Positions 1 through 8,243 of a stretch of DNA of 43,495 nucleotides are shown here, in pieces; position 1 is the first letter of the stretch; the number at the start of each line of letters is the position of its first letter. Source of the DNA: a virus; IMG/VR virus record IMGVR_UViG_3300043463_000024, positions 1-43,495 of that record. One strand, 5' to 3'. The translations under genes and the position numbers were made by a program. Below the pieces are notes generated by a model. That model was not told the DNA's origin. It ran no database searches and was given only the letters and a program-made list of their open reading frames with translations.

Positions 1-464
1 TCTGGATGTTTTTTCATGACACTTTCGGTTGTAAGACTTCCTGGTGAAATGAGCGTAGTTTTTATATTACTACCGCCTATTGTAGCATAACTTAGGTTAC
101 GATTGAAGTCTTTTATTGACTTCTTTTCGATAGGATATCTCCATGCAGAACCCCTTACGCCAGTGTCGGCAGTTGAACCAATATGAATGAAGTATGCAGA
201 TTTTTGTGCTTCTGCCACTGTGTTATACATAGTTTCAGCTAAAAGGGTCTGGTTGAATTTCCATAGTGCCGAGTTGTTTATGAACACATCGTAAGACTGT
301 TCCACAAATTCATTGGCAAGTTTTTGATGGTTGTTATTATCGCAAAGATCGTATCCGGTGGAACGACTAACAGTGCGATAAACAACGCTATCCATAGTAT
401 CAAAAAGATCACATATTTTTTGGCAAAGCCCATACTCACGGTTTCCTGTAATCAGTATTTTCAT
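1..464 (-). CDS. Short-chain dehydrogenase/reductase-like protein (3' part cut by window edge)
   Basis: An open frame starts at ATG 464 and runs off the left edge, giving about 154 residues. The start MKILITGN followed by a glycine-rich turn is a Rossmann nucleotide-binding strand. Further on there is an INNSAL segment where SDR proteins carry NNAG, a serine in IHIGST, a YPIEK segment matching the Tyr-x3-Lys catalytic pair, and SPGS at the usual Pro-Gly position. These features are seen directly and fit the SDR family (NAD(P)-dependent oxidoreductases). The substrate cannot be told. Its ATG overlaps the TGA of the gp47 gene by 4 bases, so it is probably translationally coupled as the third gene of the gp55-gp47 operon. 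The first glycine motif is spaced slightly unlike classical TGxxxGxG. Confidence 0.75.
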   Translation of the reverse strand, partial: MKILITGNREYGLCQKICDLFDTMDSVVYRTVSRSTGYDLCDNNNHQKLANEFVEQSYDVFINNSALWKFNQTLLAETMYNTVAEAQKSAYFIHIGSTADTGVRGSAWRYPIEKKSIKDFNRNLSYATIGGSNIKTTLISPGSLTTESVMKKHP

Positions 465-1471
465 AGGTTTTGGTATATCTCAATCAGAACGTTATTGTTA
501 TACGAACCATCAAGTTCTTTTAGTTGTGATACTACAATTTGGTCAATGGTTTCAAAATGAATTTCCGCCCCGACATCTTCGGTATGCTCTGTATTTTTGA
601 TTGGAACCAGTGTGATTTCTCTCAGGTTATAAGTTTCCACAAATGTATCCTTGATGTAGTTTGCTTCTTCATATGTAATATCAATATCCAGAGATACCTT
701 GATGTGAGACTTTGGAAGTAGATATCGTTCTGTGTTGTCCAATAACGCAGATAGTTTTACCGTTTTGTATTTCGGGGCATCTGGCCACGCAAAGAACTCA
801 GGTTCTTTATCCCATTCAAGGAACATCCATCCACGGTCATCATCCCAGTTGTCGGAGAAGTTATGTGGAAATGCGTTACCCATATAGATTACGTTTTTCT
901 TTATCTGGCGTTTATGAAAGTGTCCAGTGAATACGTAATCTTGATGTTCAAACATGTCTCCATTCAAACCGCCATGGTCTGGCATTTCTACCATGGCGTT
1001 TAGTTTGAATGTAGGAAGTTCAAAGTGGCCAAACATATATTTGGATTTGATACGAGGAATACTTTTCCATTCCTCGCCAACAATCCAAGATACAAGGGCA
1101 ACATCACCTTCTACCATAACATCATCTACTAGAGTGATGTTTGGAAACTCTTTGATAAACTCAATAGAGTTCACTTCTCTGGTTTCACGATAGTAAAGGT
1201 CATGGTTGCCCAAAATGAAATATACTTTTTCAAAAGCGTTACTCAGTTTTCGTAGACCTTGAAGGCTGTATTTCATAGTTGAAATATTGAGGCTGGCACG
1301 ATTGTGGTGCCAATCCCCTCCAAAGATACAAGTCTCACATCCCTTTTTCTTTGATTCGGCAATAAACCAATCAATAAAATCTAAACAATCTTCGTTATGT
1401 GATTTTGAGTTGTTTTTATTACCAAAGTGAATGTCTGTGAATACTGCCGCTTTTTGAAATAGATTAGTCAT
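461..1471 (-). CDS. 47: gp47-like recombination endonuclease subunit (SbcD/Mre11-type phosphoesterase)
   Basis: This is a calcineurin-like metallophosphoesterase of 336 residues if started at ATG 1471; T4 gp47 is 339. Visible metal-site motifs in order are TDIH (D13, H15), GGDWHHN (D53), GNHD (88-91), FGHFE and TGHFH (H184, H186). Their order and spacing match T4 gp47, the nuclease subunit that pairs with the gp46 ATPase to resect DNA ends in recombination-dependent replication. gp46 is not in the window. I chose the start at 1471 because it overlaps the gp55 stop by 8 bases (ATGACTAA) and begins just before the first conserved strand. An upstream in-frame ATG at 1516 would add 15 residues deep inside gp55. 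Confidence 0.9.
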   Translation of the reverse strand: MTNLFQKAAVFTDIHFGNKNNSKSHNEDCLDFIDWFIAESKKKGCETCIFGGDWHHNRASLNISTMKYSLQGLRKLSNAFEKVYFILGNHDLYYRETREVNSIEFIKEFPNITLVDDVMVEGDVALVSWIVGEEWKSIPRIKSKYMFGHFELPTFKLNAMVEMPDHGGLNGDMFEHQDYVFTGHFHKRQIKKNVIYMGNAFPHNFSDNWDDDRGWMFLEWDKEPEFFAWPDAPKYKTVKLSALLDNTERYLLPKSHIKVSLDIDITYEEANYIKDTFVETYNLREITLVPIKNTEHTEDVGAEIHFETIDQIVVSQLKELDGSYNNNVLIEIYQNL

Positions 1472-2339
1472 CTTCTGCGTAAATTTCCTTGATGGTTTCT
1501 GTTGGTATTTGATCATCAGTGATTGGAGTTGACTTGATTTTCTGCCAGCGTTCTTGGGACTTCATTTCATGTTCAAGCTGTCTTGTCCATGATGGTGATT
1601 GTCCAATACTTTCAAGTAGGTCGTCACGCAGTCCTTGATTTTTCTTCTCAGTGTTGAGAACACGTGTGAATGAGTTGTTAACCACCGCTGTGAAATAAGC
1701 GAATGGATTGTCACTCTTATCTTCATTGAACTGTAGACCTACTTGTGTTAGCTGTAGTAGTGCTTGCCCTCTCATCTCATCAATGTATGTATAGCCACGC
1801 CAGTTTGAACGTTGTGAATAACGTTCAACCAACTTGATATACATGTTAGCCAGTGTAGCAGTTACCTTGCCATAAGTCAAGTCGAAATCTTTGTGTTTGT
1901 TGTGATGGCTCAATCCAACACAACGTAAACTACCATCATCTTCAACTATGAAATGTTTGAATGGCGGAAAGTTTAGCTTTATTTTGTGGTCGGCAGGAGA
2001 TTTTGGGTTCTTCTTTCTTCCTGGTTCGTCTGGTATATGATCATATGTCATAACTCTAAAAACTAAATCAGACGTTTTGAACGTATCTGGGTCAATCGCA
2101 AAATCTGACTGTTTTAGTTTTTTATCTTCGTTGTCATCCCATGCGCGTTTCTGTATTCTATCCGCACGGTTTTGTCTTGCAATTTCTATTGAATCTTTTA
2201 TATCGTTTTCGGAATAAAGAATTACATCGTATTGACTATGCTTTTCCCTATCTTCAAACCAACAGAAATTACTCTTTGAAATGTGTATTTGACGTAACAT
2301 ATCTTTGTTATTCAAATAATTTGGTCCTCGTTTAGCCAT
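1464..2339 (-). CDS. 55: gp55-like late-transcription sigma factor
   Basis: This 291-residue protein has a central segment (about residues 160-245) with the gp55 pattern: SNWRGYTYIDEM, then an alpha-helical stretch with NPFAYFT and NNSFTRVLNTEKK. T4 gp55 (185 residues) is a minimal sigma factor that directs host RNA polymerase to late promoters and touches the sliding clamp through a short C-terminal tail. The C-terminus here (TIKEIYAEDD) is a comparable short hydrophobic-acidic tail, which I infer to be the clamp-binding epitope. The protein is about 100 residues longer than T4 gp55 because of N-terminal and internal extra sequence. An AGGAG Shine-Dalgarno and a consensus sigma70 promoter lie directly upstream, fitting early or middle expression ahead of the late boxes it would serve. 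Confidence 0.9.
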   Translation of the reverse strand: MAKRGPNYLNNKDMLRQIHISKSNFCWFEDREKHSQYDVILYSENDIKDSIEIARQNRADRIQKRAWDDNEDKKLKQSDFAIDPDTFKTSDLVFRVMTYDHIPDEPGRKKNPKSPADHKIKLNFPPFKHFIVEDDGSLRCVGLSHHNKHKDFDLTYGKVTATLANMYIKLVERYSQRSNWRGYTYIDEMRGQALLQLTQVGLQFNEDKSDNPFAYFTAVVNNSFTRVLNTEKKNQGLRDDLLESIGQSPSWTRQLEHEMKSQERWQKIKSTPITDDQIPTETIKEIYAEDD

Positions 2340-2368
2340 AAAAATCTCCTAAAGAATAAATTATTATC

Positions 2369-2397
2369 ATTATATCAAAAACGAATCACTTTGTCAA
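2369..2397 (-). promoter_or_regulatory. Consensus sigma70 promoter for gp55-gp47-SDR operon
   Basis: On the minus strand TTGACA (2397-2392) and TATAAT (2374-2369) are separated by exactly 17 bases. Both hexamers are perfect matches to the E. coli-type consensus. The promoter lies 30 bases upstream of the gp55 ATG, with an AGGAG ribosome binding site between them. Confidence 0.9.
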
Positions 2398-2408
2398 CTA
2401 CAAGTATA

Positions 2409-2438
2409 AAGTTCGTATATAATACGATGATAAATACT
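2409..2438 (+). promoter_or_regulatory. Late promoter with upstream inverted repeat (copy 1)
   Basis: The late box GATAAATACT (2429-2438) resembles the T4 late consensus TATAAATA. It is preceded by an inverted repeat TCGTA (2413-2417), 5 bases, TACGA (2423-2427). The block 2409-2438 is matched at 26 of 30 positions by 9857-9886, upstream of gp25, with identical spacing. It precedes the tube-cap gene at 2463, which has a GGAG ribosome site 6 bases before its ATG. Confidence 0.75.
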
Positions 2439-2462
2439 GTATAACGATAGTCGGAGAACAAA

Positions 2463-3074
2463 ATGAGCAATCCATATAATGAAAGTCAACCTGTATACAT
2501 AAAAGACCCAACTGGAAGACTTGGAGGCGGTTCAAGTGTTTCCACGCCAGTTGGTCCACAAACTGGTGGAAAGATATTTTATTTTCCTTACACGCCGACT
2601 ATAACCAATGTTAATTCAACAAGTTACAGTAGTTACGATATGACTCATAGTAACTTCCAACAGAAGGCATTTGATATGTCAACTAACTCTGTTTTCTCAG
2701 TTACCGCTCCGATGATTGCTAGAAATTCCGAAGAAGCACAGAGTATTTTAAGTGGTGTTGATTTTTTTAGAGCCGCTATGAAAATGGGATTTGGTAAGAC
2801 CGACCCATTGGCTGGCCTTCCGCCAGTTGTCATGCATTTTTATGCATATGGTATTTATGAAGCAGTTCCAGTGGTTCTTACCGATTTCACTTGGAACTTG
2901 GATGACAGTATAGATTATATTGATTTTAAGAGTAACAACAAGAATGTAAGAATACCAACAACCAGCACATTTGTTTTGTCATTGACAACCACATATGGCG
3001 CTAAAAGAGTAAGAAACGAGTTCACATTGCAAAAATATGCATCTGGTGCTCTCAGAAATATAGGATATGTATAA
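2463..3074 (+). CDS. Baseplate/tail-tube-cap protein, gp48-like (tentative)
   Basis: This 203-residue structural protein is the first gene behind the late promoter. Its N-terminal 35 residues are Gly/Ser/Pro-rich and probably disordered. The C-terminal half carries a pattern I associate with tube-cap or tube-initiator proteins of T4-like phages: VPVVLTDFTWNL, a hydrophobic beta strand, PTTSTFVLSLTTTYGAKRVR, then FTLQKYASG. The stop overlaps the gp53 ATG as TAATG, so the two are coupled. The neighbours (gp53, hub, gp5-like spike) support a role at the tube-baseplate junction. The gp48 label is an inference from remembered family patterns, not a confirmed alignment; it could also correspond to another hub or tube adaptor. 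Confidence 0.55.
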   Translation: MSNPYNESQPVYIKDPTGRLGGGSSVSTPVGPQTGGKIFYFPYTPTITNVNSTSYSSYDMTHSNFQQKAFDMSTNSVFSVTAPMIARNSEEAQSILSGVDFFRAAMKMGFGKTDPLAGLPPVVMHFYAYGIYEAVPVVLTDFTWNLDDSIDYIDFKSNNKNVRIPTTSTFVLSLTTTYGAKRVRNEFTLQKYASGALRNIGYV

Positions 3075-3364
3075 TGTATGATAGCCGTAGTAATTACATA
3101 AAAACTCCAATCGTAAATAACACGTACATGGATATATTGGTTGATAGATATATATTTCTTGACCCAAACGATGAGGTATATGAAATAGAGCAAAAATATC
3201 ACAAGAGACCTGATTTGTTCAGTTATCATCGTTATGGAACATCAAAATATTGGTGGGTTTTTGCAAGAAGAAATATGAATACCATAATTGACCCTATAAA
3301 TGATTTTGTTGCTGGTGCTAAAATTAAAATACCTTCATTGAAAAACTTGGAAAATACAAAATAA
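3074..3364 (+). CDS. 53: gp53-like baseplate wedge protein
   Basis: A 96-residue protein with the gp53 signature: an N-terminal YIKTPIV segment, DPNDEVYEIEQKYHKRPDL, then SYHRYGTSKYWWVFARRN and a C-terminal GAKIKIPS. The DE.Y.I..KY..RPDL..Y..YG...YWW order is typical of gp53, a small LysM-like wedge component that clamps adjacent wedges around the hub. T4 gp53 is about twice as long, so this is a compact version, as in many environmental T4-like phages. Both ends overlap their neighbours by a TAATG junction, with an AGGA ribosome site upstream. Confidence 0.85.
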   Translation: MYDSRSNYIKTPIVNNTYMDILVDRYIFLDPNDEVYEIEQKYHKRPDLFSYHRYGTSKYWWVFARRNMNTIIDPINDFVAGAKIKIPSLKNLENTK

Positions 3365-6300
3365 TGGCAACTGTTGATGATATCGCAGAAACAATAAAAA
3401 TACGAGAGTCTGGTGGAAATTATACAATCAAAAATCCAGCACCAGGAGCAACTGCATCTGGTGCATATCAATACATTGACTCAACATGGCAAGCAGAAGC
3501 CACAAAAGCTGGAATCAATTGGAAAGCAAATGGATGGACTTCCGCTAATATGGCACCTGCTTCAGTTCAAGATACTGTTGCAAAGAACAACATTCAAAAT
3601 ATATTGAACGCAAATAATGGAAACATTGAAGCGGTTCCTAATGTTTGGTATACAGGAAATGCCGCTGGTAACATGACAGCAAAACAACTAGCTGCCAATG
3701 GCGGTCAGACTTCCGCAACCTATACGCAAAAGTGGATGCAAGATTACGCTAAAGTCACTGGTGGAACTTACACTACAGACACAAGCGGCCAAGGCGTGGT
3801 TGTGGATGATAACGGAAAAGTAATTGCAACGGTTGAGGACGTTCCAGCGCCAGCATCAAGTGGATTTGCGGTTTACACTGGAGCAGAGCAAGCCCAACTT
3901 ATTCAAAGTATGCAAGACTTGGAAAACTTTGAGGCAAACTGGGAAGAAAACGTCCTTGACCAATCCGACGATTATATTTACAACTTGGAATTGTTTCTTG
4001 TTGATAAAGAAGATGTAATTGGGTTCATGAGTGTTCCTGCCGAGGTTATTGAAAATGATGGCTGGCCAGGTGTTGGTCAGAAGAAAGTTGTTATTGCTAA
4101 AACAGGAGAGACGGCAGAGTTTGTTATTACTGATTTGGTCGTTGATTCTATATCTGTTGGCGGTGTTGGAAATCCAAACATGCTCATAGCAAACGCATCA
4201 ACCGAACTATCATTTAACATTACACGAGTTGGGAACGCAAGACTTGGTGATGCAATTCAAGATGCTGTTGCCGTTGCTGGATATGCTGATGTTTCTAGTG
4301 CGTATTTCTTCATTAAGATAAAATTCACACATGTAAGCCGAAATGGTTCTGCTACATTCATTCCAAATACAACGAAGGTATTGCCATTTAGACTAAAAAA
4401 GGTAATGGATATTTCAACTTCCACTGATAACCGTGGGACGGCGGCTACTCTTGAAGGAACAATTATACGAAAACATGCCTTGCAAACTCCAAGTGTCGGG
4501 CAAATAAAAGAAAAGATAACCTCAGATGTTGTAAAAAACAGTGCAGACGCTACTATAGATAATTTTATTAGTAAATTGAATGAAATGATGGTTAAAAATT
4601 CATACGGAGTTGATTCAAAGTATGTTGTTGAATACAAATATGAACGTGATGACCATTTTAAACAAAAATATTCACAGTTGGTAATTGGTTATCCTGAAAC
4701 TTATAGAACTGGCACTGGAAGTGGTGAAGCAGAAACACTAGCAAATCCAGATTATAATACTATTTCAATTGCTGGAACTACACTTGAGGTTCAACCAACA
4801 ACAAATATAATTGATGTATTGAGAGATATATTAATTAATACTAACGAAATGAGAGCAGCATTAACTACTCCAAACAAAACATTGAGTGATTTATTTTCAA
4901 TTGAAATTGACTACGTTCCAAAAGAAGACGGTTATAATATTTTAACAAGAACCGAGGGCGCAACTGTTACATTTAGAGCTTGCTTGAAAGAAGAATTAAT
5001 TGAACACAATACACTGAATCAAATTGACCAGCTTACAAATATAAATCAAACATTGCAAGCTATGATAACCACTGGTAGAATTAAAAAGAAATACTACTAT
5101 TATTATACTGGTAAAAACGATCAGATAATGCAATTTGATATTTCTTTGAACAACCAACTATTAAAAGTTCAAAATGAAGAATATACTGTATTTTTTGATG
5201 TAAACCAAGTTAATTCATTGGAAGACATGCTTTCTGCTACTCAAGCTCAGTATAAAGCACGATTGACCGCTATGTCAGAAGAATTTTCCAGAACAAAAAC
5301 AAATGTGCAGCAAACAGAAGCAGCCCTAGAATCCGCTAAAAACACTTATGCGGCAATGGTTGATGAATTAAAGAAAACTTTTATAGATGGCATTATTTCA
5401 AGTGATGTTCCACCATATGAAAGAAGTGAATTGGCTCGTATAATTGATCAACGATTTGAACAATTAGATTTATATAGTGCTGACGAAAACGGATATTCAA
5501 CTCTCGTTGACGATTTAAACGCAATATTAGGTGAATTAGGATTATCAGATGAACTTTTAAACGATGAGATGGTAAATTCACTAGATAAATTACTTGAAGA
5601 TGTTTCAAAAGCACAACAAAACTATAATAATGCCAAAGCTGCATTATCAGATAAAGAAGCTGAACTAAATGACGGTGCAAGAACTATATTAGGCGTAAAC
5701 GCAACGGAAGAATGGATAACACGTGGTGGTGGAGATGCAGATACAACATTCGATACCCTTGGTATAGCATCAAACATAGCCACCTTGGAAGATTTGGGAA
5801 CTGATATACGTAGGAAATTAACCACGACAGAAGTTGCTGGTATATTGAACTTTTTATCGGTTGGGTCTGCAAGATTCATAAGTGCGCAACTTTCAGAATT
5901 ATCTGGTGAAAAAACCGATGCTAGATTAATATTGACCGCTGATCAAAGAAAGGCGGAACTTGCAAACATTAAATATATTGAAGGATGGTCACAAGACCTA
6001 AGTATGGTTAACGCAACCATGAAAATTAAAGGTGACCCATACTGGATTGAAAACTATTTAACATCTGAAAAACGAAATTCCATATATCAACGAAACAATT
6101 ATAGACCCAATAACGTATCAAATGTAGTTGGAACTAATTTTATTATGGTGGTAAGCAACACAATAGATGGAGTTGATAACATTGACCAGCCTATTGTATC
6201 AAATTTGTTTAGATATTTGTATATGGTAAAATCAATCAAAAGTGAATTTTCAAATGGTTTGTTTACCCAAACATTAGATATGTCTCGCTTTACACTTGCA

Positions 6301-6477
6301 GATACATACAATTACAATCCAACATCGGCAGACAGCGCGGCAAGTAATTTACCAAACGGTGTGGATGATGAAAACTCAGAACCAGTGAGAGAGGGAGTTC
6401 AACCTGGAGAGTCAATTACAGTAGAAGAAACACAAATACCAATAGAAGAAACAACTCCACAGCAAGGTCCGAGATAA
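3364..6477 (+). CDS. Large baseplate hub protein with N-terminal transglycosylase-like domain
   Basis: A 1037-residue protein. Residues 1-130 look like a lytic transglycosylase/resuscitation-promoting-factor-type lysozyme fold: RESGGNY near the N-terminus (candidate catalytic E15), followed by ASGAYQYIDSTW. Residues of about 190-600 are beta-rich hub-like sequence. Two heptad-like, Lys/Glu/Ala-rich stretches (about 620-680 and 743-770) suggest an inserted coiled-coil hairpin. The C-terminal part contains MKIKGDPYWI, a motif common in gp27-type hub proteins, and ends in a Glu/Pro/Thr-rich tail. Position between gp53 and the gp5-like spike supports a gp27-equivalent role, threading the tail tube onto the spike and carrying a wall-degrading domain. 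The transglycosylase assignment is fairly firm; gp27 homology is inferred. Confidence 0.75.
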   Translation: MATVDDIAETIKIRESGGNYTIKNPAPGATASGAYQYIDSTWQAEATKAGINWKANGWTSANMAPASVQDTVAKNNIQNILNANNGNIEAVPNVWYTGNAAGNMTAKQLAANGGQTSATYTQKWMQDYAKVTGGTYTTDTSGQGVVVDDNGKVIATVEDVPAPASSGFAVYTGAEQAQLIQSMQDLENFEANWEENVLDQSDDYIYNLELFLVDKEDVIGFMSVPAEVIENDGWPGVGQKKVVIAKTGETAEFVITDLVVDSISVGGVGNPNMLIANASTELSFNITRVGNARLGDAIQDAVAVAGYADVSSAYFFIKIKFTHVSRNGSATFIPNTTKVLPFRLKKVMDISTSTDNRGTAATLEGTIIRKHALQTPSVGQIKEKITSDVVKNSADATIDNFISKLNEMMVKNSYGVDSKYVVEYKYERDDHFKQKYSQLVIGYPETYRTGTGSGEAETLANPDYNTISIAGTTLEVQPTTNIIDVLRDILINTNEMRAALTTPNKTLSDLFSIEIDYVPKEDGYNILTRTEGATVTFRACLKEELIEHNTLNQIDQLTNINQTLQAMITTGRIKKKYYYYYTGKNDQIMQFDISLNNQLLKVQNEEYTVFFDVNQVNSLEDMLSATQAQYKARLTAMSEEFSRTKTNVQQTEAALESAKNTYAAMVDELKKTFIDGIISSDVPPYERSELARIIDQRFEQLDLYSADENGYSTLVDDLNAILGELGLSDELLNDEMVNSLDKLLEDVSKAQQNYNNAKAALSDKEAELNDGARTILGVNATEEWITRGGGDADTTFDTLGIASNIATLEDLGTDIRRKLTTTEVAGILNFLSVGSARFISAQLSELSGEKTDARLILTADQRKAELANIKYIEGWSQDLSMVNATMKIKGDPYWIENYLTSEKRNSIYQRNNYRPNNVSNVVGTNFIMVVSNTIDGVDNIDQPIVSNLFRYLYMVKSIKSEFSNGLFTQTLDMSRFTLADTYNYNPTSADSAASNLPNGVDDENSEPVREGVQPGESITVEETQIPIEETTPQQGPR

Positions 6478-6480
6478 AAT

Positions 6481-8232
6481 ATGCCAAGAAAAAACTCAAA
6501 TGATATTGGTTTACCTGAACTTTTAAGACAGGGTAGAAAACGCGCCCAGAATCCAATTTCCAGTAAAATGGAAAGTGGTATATTCAAGGCAATCACCGTT
6601 GGTATACCAGACCCAGAAGGCAGAGGAAGACTTTCTGCCTATGTCCCACGATTAGGTGGAAACCCAGAAAACTATCAATTCTTTGAATATGCAAGTCCAT
6701 TTGGTGGACAAGCAGAAGGAAGTTCTTATGGATTTTTCGCTGCACCACCTCACGCAAACGTAACAATATTGGTGTTCTTTGCCGAAAATGGAGATATGAG
6801 AGAAGGATATTGGTTTGCCGTTACACAACAGGCACCATCTGTTGCATCTGGAGGGGCATTGGGAACCCCTCACCCCGACCCACAAACTGGTATTGGGGTT
6901 GGAGTTTTTGAAGGCGTTCCAGCGGCAAAAGATGGACGTTCAACGTTACATGATGCACAGCTTGGACCAGACGCTTTCAATGCAGATTTACCACCAATGT
7001 ATTCACCAGATGGTGAAATGATTCCACCGACTGGTGGAAATAGCCCAAGAAACGCAAACGCAGCGGAACAGGGAACATTCTCTGACGTGTTGCGAGGTGG
7101 AACAACTGCACATCCAGCACGTGATCCGTCTTACTCAACCCCACAGCCTTCTCGTGTATTTGGTATGGTTACACCTGGCCAGAGCGCAATCACATTTGAT
7201 GACGGTAGTGTTGGAGATGATGGGACTATACACCCAACTCAGATACGATTGACTACAGGAAATGGTGCAGCCGTCATCCTTGACGGAACAAATGATTTTA
7301 TATACATAGTCAACAGTAGCGGAACTGGTTGGGTTGAAGTCGGCGCAGATGGTGAAGTTTCAATATATGCTAAGGGTTCAATGAGTGTTCGTGCGGAAAA
7401 AGATATAAACTTTCGCGCTGATGAAAACATAAACTTTGATGCTGGAAAGAAAGTAAACATTCGCAGTGGAAATGACATGATGTTGACTTCCGCTGGCCAA
7501 ACACATATGCATAGTGCAGGAAATCAATTTTTCCAAACCGAAGGTTCGAATCACACAAAATCTGGTGCTAACATGTATGTTAGCACAGATGGTGTATTAC
7601 ATTTGAATGGTCCGGCAGCCACTCCTGCACTTAAAGTGTCTGGTGTTTCAATACCCGATATTCAAGGGCATTCATCCGTTGAAGCACCCGATGTGTCTGT
7701 TCCATACATGCCATCAGCGGAACCATACTTACGCCCAGCGCCACCAAGCACTGGGGGTGGTGGAATTGTGCCAGACCTTGCAAGTTATCAGAGCCAAGCA
7801 GATTCATTTAACACTCCATCTACTGGCGCGTTCAACGACCCACAAGCAAGTGCGCCAACTGGCGAAAATGGTAGACTAGATACCAGCACTCTAAAATCTA
7901 TTGGTGGGTCGCATCTAATGCGACCAGATGCAGCGGATGCTTACTTGAGAATGGTTGAAGCGGCAAGGGCAGATGGAATAACATGGTCTGTCACAGATAG
8001 TTATAGAACATATGAACAACAAGTAGATTGCGTGAGAAGAAAAGGACTGTATTCGCAGGGTGGTAAGTGCGCAAGACCTGGCACTTCACGACATGGTTGG
8101 GCATTAGCCGTTGACCTTGGTGGTGGTGCAAACAGTGAATATACACCGCAAAATAACTGGCTAGTAGCAAACGCTGGTAGATTTGGATTTAGAACTATCC
8201 CTGGCGAGCCTTGGCACTGGCAGTATGGATAA
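6481..8232 (+). CDS. 5: gp5-like baseplate spike with C-terminal M15 D-Ala-D-Ala carboxypeptidase domain
   Basis: A 583-residue protein. Residues 30-130 resemble the N-terminal OB-fold of gp5/VgrG spikes (IFKAITVGIPDPEGRGRLSAY and the following PFGG). Residues of about 240-350 are repetitive short beta strands (for example SMSVRAEKDINF, ENINFDAGKKVNI), the pattern of a gp5C or VgrG triple-stranded beta-helix needle. After a Pro/Ser/Thr linker the last 110 residues form an M15-family peptidase: SRHGWALAVDL gives zinc ligands H538 and D545, and EPWHW gives E576 and H579. T4 gp5 has a muramidase inserted between OB-fold and helix instead; none is visible here. The enzyme would cut peptide stems of peptidoglycan during tail penetration. 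Confidence 0.85.
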   Translation: MPRKNSNDIGLPELLRQGRKRAQNPISSKMESGIFKAITVGIPDPEGRGRLSAYVPRLGGNPENYQFFEYASPFGGQAEGSSYGFFAAPPHANVTILVFFAENGDMREGYWFAVTQQAPSVASGGALGTPHPDPQTGIGVGVFEGVPAAKDGRSTLHDAQLGPDAFNADLPPMYSPDGEMIPPTGGNSPRNANAAEQGTFSDVLRGGTTAHPARDPSYSTPQPSRVFGMVTPGQSAITFDDGSVGDDGTIHPTQIRLTTGNGAAVILDGTNDFIYIVNSSGTGWVEVGADGEVSIYAKGSMSVRAEKDINFRADENINFDAGKKVNIRSGNDMMLTSAGQTHMHSAGNQFFQTEGSNHTKSGANMYVSTDGVLHLNGPAATPALKVSGVSIPDIQGHSSVEAPDVSVPYMPSAEPYLRPAPPSTGGGGIVPDLASYQSQADSFNTPSTGAFNDPQASAPTGENGRLDTSTLKSIGGSHLMRPDAADAYLRMVEAARADGITWSVTDSYRTYEQQVDCVRRKGLYSQGGKCARPGTSRHGWALAVDLGGGANSEYTPQNNWLVANAGRFGFRTIPGEPWHWQYG

Positions 8233-8243
8233 GGAATACTATT

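Noticed and set aside
2915-3229. Minus-strand open frame of 104 residues with hydrophobic, membrane-like stretches
   Set aside because: It lies antisense to the well-supported tube-cap and gp53 genes and lacks a ribosome site; AT-rich antisense DNA readily yields hydrophobic residues.
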